A stretch of 64,000 bases of DNA from Dipylidium caninum. Taxonomy: Eukaryota; Platyhelminthes; Cestoda; Cyclophyllidea; Dipylidiidae. Positions 1 to 14,000 of this stretch are shown here, piece by piece. A program made the position numbers and the translations under genes. The DNA is taken from assembly GCA_017562135.1 (NCBI GenBank), contig QEYB01000290.1, forward strand, positions 310,001 to 374,000, written 5' to 3'. The notes under the pieces were generated by a model, which had not been told where the DNA came from, ran no database searches, and saw only the letters and a list, made by a program, of their open reading frames with translations. The stretch's first letter is position 1, and each line of letters starts with the position of its first letter.

Positions 1-211
1 TATTGCATTAAGGAGAAACAATGAATGGACTTTTTCTTTCAAATATACGTTATTTACTGGTGATGCGAACTTTAATGTAGGTTATATTCCCAGTCGTTCA
101 CACCTCCTAAATATTCGGCAGAATGAGTGGCTGCATAATTCCTTTTTCCTCTCTTATTTTATACGTAAAAATACAGAAGTCAACTGACTGCGATAAGATG
201 AGATGGCATAC

Positions 212-2079
212 CTGGTCCTATACAGGGGCCTTGAGCTACCGGAACCAATTCTAATATCACAAACAATTGAGATGAGTTGTCAAAGTGGAGGGTAATTATA
301 ATTTGTTGGGGTATATTACTAGTGACAAGGTTAATTATAAAATTTACATGTAATAATACATTCATCGTTGAAAATCTACAAGAAAGTGGTACTCAAAATA
401 GTCTTACCTTATACTTCCGAGCGAATGGATTTACAGATCCTCACAAAGGACAGGTTTTTCTTTACTCACATATCTCAAAGGCAAGTGTCACTAGTAAAGG
501 GTGATTGGCAATCGGGAAACTGTTGGTGCAGCTCATATTTATAAGGAGCGGAGAACTCCAACCGAACCTACAGCTTTATTGCTGTGGTGCAGGATTACTG
601 CTGTTAGTTGCGGTTAACTTCAAGTTGCCGCAATGACGATGAATAGAGAGGAGGTTAACAGAAAGTTACGTGCAACTTGGTTGATGAGTCGCATTTCTTC
701 TGACGGTGCCTACTTATTTTTACACAAACACTCTGGATGATTGGTGGTACATCCTTCGAGCCATCCTCCACTCAAAGAACCCCAGGTCTCAGACACTATA
801 TTAAGGTGTTGTAACCTCAAGAAAGTCATTCAAGTCAGACTTGCAAATGTCATAATTATCTCTTCCCCGAAGTGTATCTGCATAAGTATAAACTAAAAAA
901 CTGGACCGAATTTTGAAATAAACCCTAAACATACGTTAATTTATCAACTTGGCACCACAAACCATGCGGTTTCTTCATATCCTTATTATAAGCGAAAGCC
1001 GCTGTCATCACCACGCTCTCTGAACTCTTTCACTCTACATCTAACTTATTCATTACGTAATGACACAAAAAACGATGACTGTTGAGCTTAGGAAACCACT
1101 CCTCCCGAGCTCCTACCTTTGCCCCGTCCTGATGAACCAGAGGTCCACGACACCACTTCCCATTGTGGCATTTAAAGGAAATACGTGAACTTAGGAATAT
1201 GGCACATCAAACAAGATGTCTATCCAAACTAAGGTAGGCAAAGTTGTGTCCTCGCTTGGTAGCAAAGGCAGATTCAAGCTATTTAAATAAGTAGTGGTCT
1301 CCGCCGGGAGAGGCAAATAACAAAATCAGGACATACCTGTTCTCACTGTATCAAACCGAGCTACGATTACAAATGTACATTAATCATTCACTTGTTCAGT
1401 GAGAAAGAGAGCCATTTTCATTGGGATTTAAGGAACACGAGAGCTCCCTCAGTTTCAGTGATTTATGAAAGGGAAACTGCGAGAAAATTAGAATTATTCC
1501 TCCTTGGAAGATTGGGAAGCGATGTAATTTTCGATGCCTCAACTTTATAATCTCATTTTAACTACCAACAGGAATGCCTTTACATCAAATAACCTGTCTG
1601 CAGGCAGCGCAGCTATGGGCGCTCGGAAGAGACGTCGCAGCGACTTGAGTCCAGTGATTCGCCTTTAAGGCATCGTTAAGGCCACTAACCGATAGAACAG
1701 AAAGTTGGTCTATTGCCCACCTACTAAATGGTCTCTTCCAATTCCCCATCTATTGTTACAGCCCTATTTGGGAATGTGGACCAGAACCCCTCAACGGATA
1801 ACGAGAACCCGATAACACAAAATAAATAGTCTTAACTGCCATCCGAGATAAATGGAGTTGTCTCAAGTAGAGTTCCATGCATCAATGTTTAATGATATTC
1901 ACCCTACCGTCCGGAACTCCAAACAAATAACTCAGCGTCTTGCTTAAAATCATTAGGCCCAATTTGTGTATACGATGGGTTTTATTAACGAAAAGAAGAT
2001 ACTTCTGAATTTTCACTAAAAGGTCATACTAGATGCGTACCTCGCTCCGATGAAGAAGAAGAGCCGCAGCTTGAAGATG
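212..2079 (-). CDS. Most distal micro-exons seen in the window
   Basis: 212-250 is a clear unit (E-LVPVAQGPCIGP, ATTAG acceptor, GTATG donor). 2041-2079 is also exactly 39 b and phase 1-1, with a CTAG acceptor and a GTACGC donor, but encodes a Ser-rich peptide (A-SSSCGSSSSSER) unlike the others. Weaker phase 1-1 candidates are 1117-1155 (39 b, V-VSWTSGSSGRGK, poor acceptor) and 1337-1360 (24 b, A-RFDTVRT). No stop codon or polyadenylation context marks an end here, so the gene probably continues past base 1. Confidence 0.6.
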
Positions 2080-5000
2080 CTAGAAGGAAAAAAGTGAGAT
2101 TAGAGTTTATCTTCTCAAGTCTCGTATGGTACATGTTGGCGAATATTTAAATAAATCCGACGTCCCAAGTGCTTCCTCAAACACTATTAACTCAACGCCA
2201 CACACGTCTGAAATGGCAAATTTACATATTGTTTACTACCTTATCCAATTATTTTTAGACTCTAGGCTCGACCCAACCAGCGACTCTGAATGTAAACTGA
2301 AGAAATTGCATATTTAAACTTTACTACAATGATATGGAAGTCCTTGTATTCCGATGAAGTATTAACTTAAAGATTACCTCTTTTACAACTAACTTTACTA
2401 GGCTTCACAAGCAGTTCTTCGCGACGATTTACATTATGGGGTAGTGATTTTTACTTTAAATATCTCAATAAGTGGAATAGATCCCATATTTGAAGGTTAT
2501 GAAATACGTGTGGTTATTGAGAGTGATGGAAATGGAAGTATTTTGAAATTCTCGGACTTCAACTAAGGCTATAGAACTTCAATTTTTATCAGCTTGTCAG
2601 AAGCGCCACAACTTCGAATTCGACAAAAAGAGAGGGGATAATTTAGAGATAAGTCACAGAAAAAATTTAGTCAAAGGAGAGTGCATGTATTACTTCATAG
2701 TAATAGAGGGCGAATTTGTGACCCTTCGGGATAACTATTGACGCTGAGCAGCGTTGGAAGCTCGCCGAAACTACAGGCCCTGGTATTCTCTATCGTTTAA
2801 CTTAAAAAATGGTTGCCATCATTCATTCTATTGATTACGGTCGCGAAGAAGATTTTGAGATTGGAAGAAAAGAGAATTTAATGTTATGCAATAGAGTAAT
2901 GGCCATTAATTCATTTTGATAATAAGGCTACTTGACCATCCGTCTTGTTCAATCCTTCAAATGAAACTTCAAACGCCATTATCTGTGATTATCGTAGCAG
3001 ATAAAGTTTTCCACTCCCACAAAAGGTCCATTTAATAATCTAAAAGTAGACTTACCTCTGACCCTATTCTCCACAACGCGGGTAACATAGGTCTGTGGTA
3101 CTTCCTGCCGTATTCGAGTAACTGTTAAGTTCAGGGAATGTCGATTAGCAGTGGATGAAAAAGCAAATGCGTCTGAATTGAATAAATCATACATAAATTA
3201 AAGAAAAAAAGGGATACCTGGAGCAACAACCGTGGTTGGCGCAACAGCACGCACCTCTAAAGTAACAAATTAAACCAGATGAGAATCCTAGAAATTAGTT
3301 AGGGAAATTAATAACGAGATAGTACGGTTCGATAGCGGTATGGATGTCAATGTGCACGAATATACCTCCAAAACAAATAATGCTACTTAGAAACATTAAG
3401 ATGGGTAAAATACCTTGAACAGCGGTTGGTAATGGAGCAACCGGAACTAGTTCTAAGGGGGCAAAGAGGATAAAGATCAGAAATTTAGTAAAAAAAGATG
3501 ATAAGATGGTGAAAAGAGAATGAAAGGGAGAAAAGCTAAAAACAGCAGAAAAAGTAACGCACGCAAACATTCCAGGAATTATTATCGGGTAGAAAAAGGG
3601 AACGAGAGTAATGGGGGGAAAAGGACTCATTTATCACAAGGGAAGCGAAATCTGCCAAAAATGCAAAATGGTAGAATCTAATCTATAATGAACTTAGTAA
3701 ATCAAGTCAATGCACTACCTTTGAAGAAAACAAAATAACCCTAGTCGGTTTCTCCCACACAATTGTGTAGGTCAAGCAGGAATTTAATGGCATGACAGCT
3801 TGAATGAGCAACAAAAAGGGAACGCGGTTACAGCACTAAGGAAAATACAGTAAACATTTCATCCCTTATAGCTGACTTCCACATATTAACAGAGTAAACA
3901 ATTGCGGTCGTACCTGGAGCAACCACGGTGGCTGGCGCAATCGTACGCACCTCTAAAGAAACAAATCAACAAATTTGAGTCTACGTGTAAAAGGGAACGC
4001 AGTTACAGCATTAGGCAAATAAAATAACCCTCTTATCCCTCCTAACTGATTTCTACTAAGTAACAGGGTAACTAATTCCGGCCGTACCTGGAGTAACCAC
4101 GGTGGCTGGTGCAACCGTGCGAACTTCTAAATAAATAAAACAACAAATGTGAGTGTTTGAGAAAAAGGGAACGTAGTTACAGCATTAGGCAAATAAAATA
4201 ACCCTCTTATCCCTCCTAACTGATTTCTACTAAGTAACAGGGTAACTAATTCCGGCCGTACCTGGAGTAACCACGGTGGCTGGCGCAACCGTACGAACCT
4301 CTAAAGAAACAAAGCAACACACTGTGTTACCTCCCATTTCACCTGTCATGGCAGGTGTACACTTCTCCCATCTTTCACAAGGCGAGCAAGGAAGAAGGTG
4401 AAAGGAAAATAAACGGAACCATGACTACCCTGTGATTGGACCCCTGCACACAAGGTACTCCAGTCCTCGTCCTCATACTCAATTAAACCAAATACGCGAG
4501 ACGGAAGTAGCCTTCATACTAGAATGCAACAAACTCTCCCATTTCCGAGGAGCTATGAAAGGCGGAACTCTACCTCGAACAACCACCGTCGCCGGCGCAA
4601 TCGCACGAATCTCTCATGTAACAAAGTAACACAAGTTGGCCTCTCCTATACCAGAAACTGGGTATTGCTAAGGAGATTTGTGTGTGTTTTGAAGAGGGAG
4701 ACAAATATATGTTGACATGACCGCAATCAAAGGAGACCCCTTTCAGTGAGTCTCTCGTCCCTTTGCTCACAGGATGAGACGGAGTCCACGCATCCACCTA
4801 CCTGAAACTGCGAATGGTGTTGGAGTAACTGGAACCAATTCTAAAGTCACAAAACAGATTCACCTCCACTCGAAGTCCACTTTAGTGGGAAAAAAATAAA
4901 TGGCGTCGATGGTGGCAATTAAGTGGAGATGATCATTTGAAATCACCCTCCCAATGCTAAAGGACACCTTCTCCCTTTGTCTTCTCTAATCTCTTACACA

Positions 5001-8000
5001 GGGGTGAGTATAACTGCGAACTTCTCAGAGTTTTCAGCATAAGCAAATAATGAATTATGGTAAATGAAATATGCTATATGTATTACCGAAATGCTATCTC
5101 AGTTAAATCAAATTTAAACACGACCAACGAGCTAGTAACCCCTTTAGGGTGATGGGTTTATCATCCTAACTGAAAGGAAATGTTTTTTCTCTAAACTATC
5201 AAGTATGCAAACGAAGAGAGCATGCGGACTGACAACTGTAGAGGGTGCTACCATATGCAATTCTAAAGTAATAAATCGACTTATTCTAAGATTTTTATCT
5301 CGTACTCATTAAGGATAATAACGAAGAGAATATTGGGGAAGGTGATGCAAGTAAGCCCAAGGGCTCGCAGTAGGAGGCACCACATGAAGTGAAATTTGAG
5401 CTTTCGGCATAGTACTTGGCTTACCTTGAAAAGCACAGGGTGCTGACGCTACTTGAACTAATTATGAAAACGTGAGAAAGCGAATTTTCAGTCATGAATG
5501 ATGGTAACGGGTAGAAGTTAGGGTAGTCGACTAACATGAAGTAAAGTTAACGCTAAAGGTTCAAATATTCCTGCAACTGAAATATAGCTGAATAAAGAGA
5601 GGGAGGGAACATAGACTGCAATACATCAATCTGGAAATGTTCTTTAGGGGTAGTATCAGTTGGACATGACAGTCAAGTGGCGAAGAAACACCATTCGACG
5701 TCTATCTTTAAGCACTCAGTAGGAGCGATAAGAGGTTTTTGGGTAGCGACAAGTAGGGAGATAAGTGGTTGCAAACTGTTCGAGGTCTTAAATAAAGCCA
5801 CTTTAAGTAGATGGATCTAATCTCCAACCCAATAAACACCTAAAGGAAGGAGGGCAGACATGTAGACATGTGGATACAATATAGAGAAAGTTAGTTGGTT
5901 TTACAGTATCAAGGGTATAATCGTACCTGGAGTAACAATAGTAGATGGTGCAACCGCACGAACCTCTAAAGCAAGAAGAAAACAGTAGTATCGCGTAAAA
6001 TCACTCATTACAAATGTGAAGAAAGTGCTGTACCATCGAAAAGGAGGTAGAAAGAAGTAAGCAGATATGCACTTCAAAATGAGACATTAAGCGAACTTTT
6101 CCATTATAAAGTAACAATTATTAATTAGAATTGGCGAGAAATCATTTGGGATTACGCAAAACATAAAGATGGCGATAAAATAAAGAAGAATTTATATAAA
6201 TGGGGAAGAAAAATTGATTTTACGTAACCAAAGTCAATATTAAAGGAAAGGGAAAGTTAAGCGCAAACACAATTAAACCGAAAAAAGTTGCAAATAAAGC
6301 AAGAATGTAAAAGTACCTGGAGTAACAAATGTGGTAGGCGTAATTGTGCGAACTTCTAAAAAGCAGCGAACCAATACACATTGTTACAATTGAAATTGTT
6401 TAGTATGACCAGACAAATCGTTTCCTGTGACAACAGAAGGGACACACGAGCACACAAATACACTTCTACTTCACACTACACCACTTTGTTACCTTCATTC
6501 CTCTACTTTTCCTACCTTGAACGATGGGTGAGAGTGGATCATCGGCCACTAATTCTAAAGGAGCACAACAAAGAACTTCACACTTTCGGGAAGGCATGCA
6601 ACCGAGGAAACTTGTTAAGTCCAATAAGGTAAGGGAAAGGCATGCAATCACCGATGCTGTGTTAGGAAACCTGTTTCTCCCACCCACTACCACACATTAC
6701 ACTGGAAGGTTTGCAGTGGTAAGTGTAGACTTACATGGTCCTTCCTAAGATAGTGAAACATGACTTTACCTGGAGTGACAACAGCAGTTGGCGGTACCGG
6801 AAGTGCTTCTAAGGAACAAGTTAAAAATCACTAAGGCTGGTAATGAGGGCCCCGGATCATGGGGGCGGATAGAAGGTCACTGCATAGCAGCACTTCCCAC
6901 ATTAAACCAATGCCATTTGAACCAGGCCCCCCTCTCCTAATCGACAATGTTCGGTACTTAACCTTAGTGATTGGCCTACCTGGAGCAGCGCAAGGTGATG
7001 GAGTAACTGCGACTACTTCTAAAAAGGCAACGAATTTGTCCACATTTTGAAATACATATGAGATAGGACAATTGTGAGATCGAGTTACGCAAAGGCGAAA
7101 ACGTAGAGACGCTCGATAAGGTTTGTCGCAAGCCACTGGTCTCACACCAGAAAGGCAATTCAATTGTGCAAAGTGACCTTGACAGAATATACACATCGAT
7201 GACAGTAGCAAAGAAATGGAAAAGATTGGAGTGGCAGATTGTCGATATCAAATAAATATGCATTGAAGTGCGCATCCTCGTGAACTTGGTGGATATTATC
7301 GGAAGATAACGGGGCTCAGACAGGTGAAACTGTTTCTCCGATCACAAAAAAGGCTTGAACACAATCACCTACGTTTGAGGCAGAAAAGACAATGAAAAGT
7401 GAAGAATTTTGAGCATAAAGGGGGGAGGGAAGGGGGAAGCATAAAATAAAAGTGGGAGTTCTATAATCACCGACGCAAAATTGAACTTAAACCTCGTGGT
7501 TGTACAAATGACGACATAGTCTGATCAAAATAATCCATAACACAGATATACCTGGAGTGACAACCGCAGCTGGCCCCACCGAATGAACCTCTAAAACGAC
7601 AATACCGGGTGTCATCGAAAATGGCACTGCACTACATTGGGTAACAACCGTGGTTGGCGCGACTACACCCAACTCTCAAAAAGCAAAATATACTACCAAC
7701 TTGACGAGCGTTATTGCGCAGAAAGTAGTATCCCCCCACCTCTCAATCTGTCTTCTAACCTCTAGTCCTTTCAACACGCTTACGATTTTACCCCGATTCA
7801 ATTAAATAATGAATTCAATAACTTGACCACCTGATGCTACGAAAGGTGTCGCAGAAAGCGGAACTAATTCTAAAAACAACAAAAAAATTATTTACAAATT
7901 AGCAATAGGGCACGACGGATAAGAATTGCGGCCTGAAATAGAATGACGTTATGTGGATGAGACTAGATGATGCTATCATTTTAAAACTGTAACAATAAGT

Positions 8001-11000
8001 CTAGTGGCATAATTAGCTCCTTTAGCTCTGTTCGCCTGACGCTCAGGGATAGGATTGTGAAGAGTACGATTTTATGCTTGAGAAGTGATACGAATCCCCT
8101 CAAGTACAACGCGGATGAAGGTCGTACCTGGAGTAACCACGGCGGCGGGCGCAATCGTACGCACCTCTAAAGAAACAAATCAACAAATTTGAGTCTACGA
8201 GTAAAAGGGAACGCATTTACAGCATTAGGCAAATAAAATAACCCTCTTATCCCTCCTAACTGATTTCTACTAAGTAACAGGGTAACTAATTCCGGCCGTA
8301 CCTGGAGTAACCACGGTGGCTGGCGCAACCGTGCGAACTTCTAAATAAATAAATCAACAAATGTGAGTGTTTGAGAAAAAGGGAACGTAGTTACTACATT
8401 AGGCAACTAAAGATGTCCTCTTATCCTTTGTAGCTGAATTTTACACATTAGCAGGGCAGACAATTGGGCTCGTACCTGGAGTAACCACGGTGGCTGGCGT
8501 AACCGTACGCCCCTCTACATAAACAAATCAACAAATATGAATGTGCGAAAAAAATGAAACGTAGTTACAACATTACGCAACTAAATTTGTCCTTTTATTC
8601 ATTGTAGCTGACTTCTACAAGTTAAAAAAAATAACCAATTCCAGTTATACCTGGAGGAACCACGGTGGCTGGTGCAACCGAACACCCCTCTAAACAAACA
8701 AATTAACAATGAGTGAGCGACAAAAACAGGGATGCAGTTACAACATTAAACAAATAAAATAACCCTCTTATCCCTCGTAGCTGACTTCCACATATTAACA
8801 GAGTAAACAATTGCGGTCGTACCTGGAGCAACCACGGTGGCTGGCGCAATCGTACGCACCTCTAAAGAAACAAATCAACAAATTTGAGTCTACGTGTAAA
8901 AGGGAACGCAGTTACAGCATTAGGCAAATAAAATAACCCTCTTATCCCTCGTAGCTGACTTCCACATATTAACAGAGTAAACAATTGCGGTCGTACCTGG
9001 AGCAACCACGGTGGCTGGCGCAATCGTACGCACCTCTAAAGAAACAAATCAACAAATTTGAGTCTACGTGTAAAAGGGAACGCAGTTACAGCATTAGGCA
9101 AATAAAATAACCCTCTTATCCCTCCTAACTGATTTCTACTAAGTAACAGGGTAACTAATTCCGGCCGTACCTGGAGTAACCACGGTGGCTGGTGCAACCG
9201 TGCGAACTTCTAAATAAATAAAACAACAAATGTGAGTGTTTGAGAAAAAGGGAACGTAGTTACAGCATTAGGCAAATAAAATAACCCTCTTATCCCTCCT
9301 AACTGATTTCTACTAAGTAACAGGGTAACTAATTCCGGCCGTACCTGGAGTAACCACGGTGGCTGGCGCAACCGTACGAACCTCTAAAGAAACAAAGCAA
9401 CACACTGTGTTACCTCCCATTTCACCTGTCATGGCAGGTGTACACTTCTCCCATCTTTCACAAGGCGAGCAAGGAAGAAGGTGAAAGGAAAATAAACGGA
9501 ACCATGACTACCCTGTGATTGGACCCCTGCACACAAGGTACTCCAGTCCTCGTCCTCATACTCAATTAAACCAAATACGCGAGACGGAAGTAGCCTTCAT
9601 ACTAGAATGCAACAAACTCTCCCATTTCCGAGGAGCTATGAAAGGCGGAACTCTACCTCGAACAACCACCGTCGCCGGCGCAATCGCACGATCTCTCATG
9701 TAACAAAGTAACACAAGTTGGCCTCTCCTATACCAGAAACTGGGTATTGCTAAGGAGATTTGTGTGTGTTTTGAAGAGGGAGACAAATATATGTTGACAT
9801 GACCGCAATCAAAGGAGACCCCTTTCAGTGAGTCTCTCGTCCCTTTGCTCACAGGATGAGACGGAGTCCACGCATCCACCTACCTGAAACTGCGAATGGT
9901 GTTGGAGTAACTGGTACTAGCTCTAGAACGCAAACAGGATAACAGTTTCGTAAAACTCATAGCCGTTGTGAGTTATAACATTTGTAAATACGTGAATGAA
10001 AGTGGATTAGGCTTATTTTGAACACTGTAAGTAATTACATACATTCATTTGCGATTCAATTGAGATGTCCAATGCAATCGACATAGATTGAATATTCGCA
10101 TGGCGGGATAAGTAACGATAAGCTCTCTTACCTGGACGAACAAACGTGACGGGCGTAATCAATCGCGTTTCTAAGGCAAGAAAGTAACAGAACTTTGGAT
10201 TTTCCGAACTAATCATCATAAGAAGCACGTACTTAAGGTAAAAAATGAGTTGAGAACCACCGCTCTAGGCAAAATCCGTTTAAATAGGGTTATTAAGGCC
10301 TCAAACACTCATCGGACGGGATACGTGAATGAATGGAATGGGAAGGCCGTTCTTAGAGTAAGTAAAGGTCTGTTTCAGTACTTTTAGTAAACCAAAGCAT
10401 GATCATACCCGGAGGAACCGACCCTAGTTGGCGTAACAGCACGCACCCCTAAAACAACAAATCAAGGTAAGTTTATAAGGAGAAAAGAACTAGATGATAA
10501 GTCAACTAACAAAATCGTGAAAGTAAATACGCCTGAACCTTACACGCTGCCACTTTAATTAATGCATTCTAATAACTGGCCTACCTTGAACGGCAGCTGG
10601 GACAGGAGCAGCAGGAACTAAGTCTAAGGGTATAACATAGAAAATCACATACGTGGTAAAGCATAAGACAACAGCTACTTCGCAAATCGGATGAGATGAG
10701 GCAGTGTAAACCAGTGGTCCGCCAATAAAAGCATTGTTGGATCTTATCTTCTGGGATAGTACAAGGCAAGATCAGCGGTGAAAATAGGTTTATACATTTC
10801 CCCACTTCAATAACAACCGTTAAATGTAAAAGGAATGACATTACTCGGGCCAATAATATTAGCTGGTACTAATACATACAGGTCTACACTAACGCAGCAG
10901 AGGATAACGGTATATTACGGGAAATCGGACAGAATTTGCAGTTTTGTAACGTCGATGCTGGGAAGGTTCAATACTCATGACTTCCCTAGCCCCACCGCTT

Positions 11001-14000
11001 AATAAACGCGGATAAAACAGGTTGCAAAATAGCAAGGTGACATTTTGCTTCCATGTACATTAACCTGATTAAGTGAAAATCATGAGTTTATTTATTTGTC
11101 TACATGGAGTTTCGCACGGAATTCGAGAGACCTGAACTAAGAGCAAACACACAAATAATTACATTTTAAAAATGTCACGTGTAAAACGAGTAATGGAGGA
11201 AATCCACAAAAACTTAGCTAACTGAACTCAGTGGACCAAAGTAAGACACCGGGTCTCATCTTCTCAACTTTCAATACGGATATTAAGGCAATAAAGGTCG
11301 GGAAAGCAGATACCTTGATTTAGCAGTGTCATAATATTACTCACTTGTTAAATGCATTAATAAGTGGCAATATATGAATAAATGGCAAGTGGGACAACAT
11401 AAAGAATTGAAAACTACCGGCTAACACAATTCGCTAACTACTCAAAAATTTACATGAGGTGACGATAAGAGGAAAGCAGCAAAATGAGGATTGAATAAAC
11501 CAATGGAAAATTTTCGCCTTCGCACCACTCTTACACGCGGAGCTGCGAGGTAAGCCATAGAACAATCTACTTAAAACCGCATATGGTTGCCTGAATTCGT
11601 GGAGCTGCTATCATACTCAATGAAGGGCCTTTTCAGCTGGGATAGCAAAATTCGAAGGGAGAAAAAATGGTGCACAGCATTCCTCGAAAATAATGCTTGT
11701 AGACGCTACGACGCATCGCAAAAAAGACGGAGGTCTGCATTTCTGGGACCACTAAAGGAAAAGACGCGAGTGGGGGAGTGCGTAGGGAGGAAATCCATTA
11801 GTAAAGGAAAATGAAGAATAACAAAATATGACTAATTGTCGTGCGCACCTCTAAAGCAGCGAACCAATACACATTGTTACAATTGAAATTGTTTAGTATG
11901 ACCAGACAAATCGTTTCCTGTGACAACAGAAGGGACACACGAGCACACAAATACACTTCTACTTCACACTACACCACTTTGTTACCTTCATTCCTCTACT
12001 TTTCCTACCTTGAACGATGGGTGAGAGTGGATCATCGGCCACTAATTCTAAAGGAGCACAACAAAGAACTTCACACTTTCGGAAGGCATGCAACGAGGAA
12101 ACTTGTTAAGATCCCAATAAGGTAAGGGAAAGGCATGCAATCACCGATGCTGTGTTAGGAAACCTGTTTCTCCCACCCACTACCACACATTACACTGGAA
12201 GGTTTGCAGTGGTAAGTGTAGACTTACATGGTCCTTCCTAAGATAGTGAAACATGACTTTACCTGGAGTGACAACAGCAGTTGGCGGTACCGGAAGTGCT
12301 TCTAAGGAACAAGTTAAAAATCACTAAGGCTGGTAATGAGGGCCCCGGATCATGGGGGCGGATAGAAGGTCACTGCATAGCAGCACTTCCCACATTAAAC
12401 CAATGCCATTTGAACCAGGCCCCCCTCTCCTAATCGACAATGTTCGGTACTTAACCTTAGTGATTGGCCTACCTGGAGCAGCGCAAGGTGATGGAGTAAC
12501 TGCGACTACTTCTAAAAAGGCAACGAATTTGTCCACATTTTGAAATACATATGAGATAGGACAATTGTGAGATCGAGTTACGCAAAGGCGAAAACGTAGA
12601 GACGCTCGATAAGGTTTGTCGCAAGCCACTGGTCTCACACCAGAAAGGCAATTCAATTGTGCAAAGTGACCTTGACAGAATATACACATCGATGACAGTA
12701 GCAAAGAAATGGAAAAGATTGGAGTGGCAGATTGTCGATATCAAATAAATATGCATTGAAGTGCGCATCCTCGTGAACTTGGTGGATATTATCGGAAGAT
12801 AACGGGGCTCAGACAGGTGAAACTGTTTCTCCGATCACAAAAAAGGCTTGAACACAATCACCTACGTTTGAGGCAGAAAAGACAATGAAAAGTGAAGAAT
12901 TTTGAGCATAAAGGGGGGAGGGAAGGGGGAAGCATAAAATAAAAGTGGGAGTTCTATAATCACCGACGCAAAATTGAACTTAAACCTCGTGGTTGTACAA
13001 ATGACGACATAGTCTGATCAAAATAATCCATAACACAGATATACCTGGAGTGACAACCGCAGCTGGCCCACCGAATGAACCTCTAAAAACGACAATAACC
13101 GGGTGTCATCGAAAATGGCACTGCACTACATTGGGTAACAACCGTGGTTGGCGCGACTACACCCAACTCTCAAAAAGCACAAATATACTCCAACTTGACG
13201 AGCGTTATTGCGCAGAAAGTAGTATCCCCCACCTCTCAATCTGTCTTCTAACCTCTAGTCCTTTCAACACGCTTTACGATTTTACCCCGATTCAATTAAA
13301 TAATGAATTCAATAACTTGACCACCTGATGCTACGAAAGGTGTCGCAGAAAGCGGAACTAATTCTAAAAAACAACAAAAAAATTAATTTACAAATTAGCA
13401 ATAGGGCACGACGGATAAGAATTGCGGCCTGAAATAGAATGACGTTATGTGGATGAGACTAGATGATGCTATCATTTTAAAACTGTAACAATAAGTCTAG
13501 TGGCATAATTAGCTCCTTTAGCTCTGTTCGCCTGACGCTCAGGGATAGGATTGTGAAGAGTACGATTTTATGCTTGAGAAGTGATACGAATCCCCTCAAG
13601 TACAACGCGGATGAAGGTCGTACCTGGAGTAACCACGGCGGCGGGCGCAATCGTACGCACCTCTAAAGAAACAAATCAACAAATTTGAGTCTACGAGTAA
13701 AAGGGAACGCATTTACAGCATTAGGCAAATAAAATAACCCTCTTATCCCTCCTAACTGATTTCTACTAAGTAACAGGGTAACTAATTCCGGCCGTACCTG
13801 GAGTAACCACGGTGGCTGGTGCAACCGTGCGAACTTCTAAATAAATAAAACAACAAATGTGAGTGTTTGAGAAAAAGGGAACGTAGTTACAGCATTAGGC
13901 AAATAAAATAACCCTCTTATCCCTCGTAGCTGACTTCCACATATTAACAGAGTAAACAATTGCGGTCGTACCTGGAGCAACCACGGTGGCTGGCGCAATC

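Noticed and set aside
4432..4797. Open frames starting MIGPLHTRYSS and its antisense, present three times
   Set aside because: They recur only because the whole block is duplicated. They cross micro-exon borders and use other frames.
8128..9383. Regular repeats resembling a CRISPR or satellite array
   Set aside because: The 174-b units contain in-frame exons with splice borders, lie in a eukaryotic gene and have no spacer-repeat pattern.
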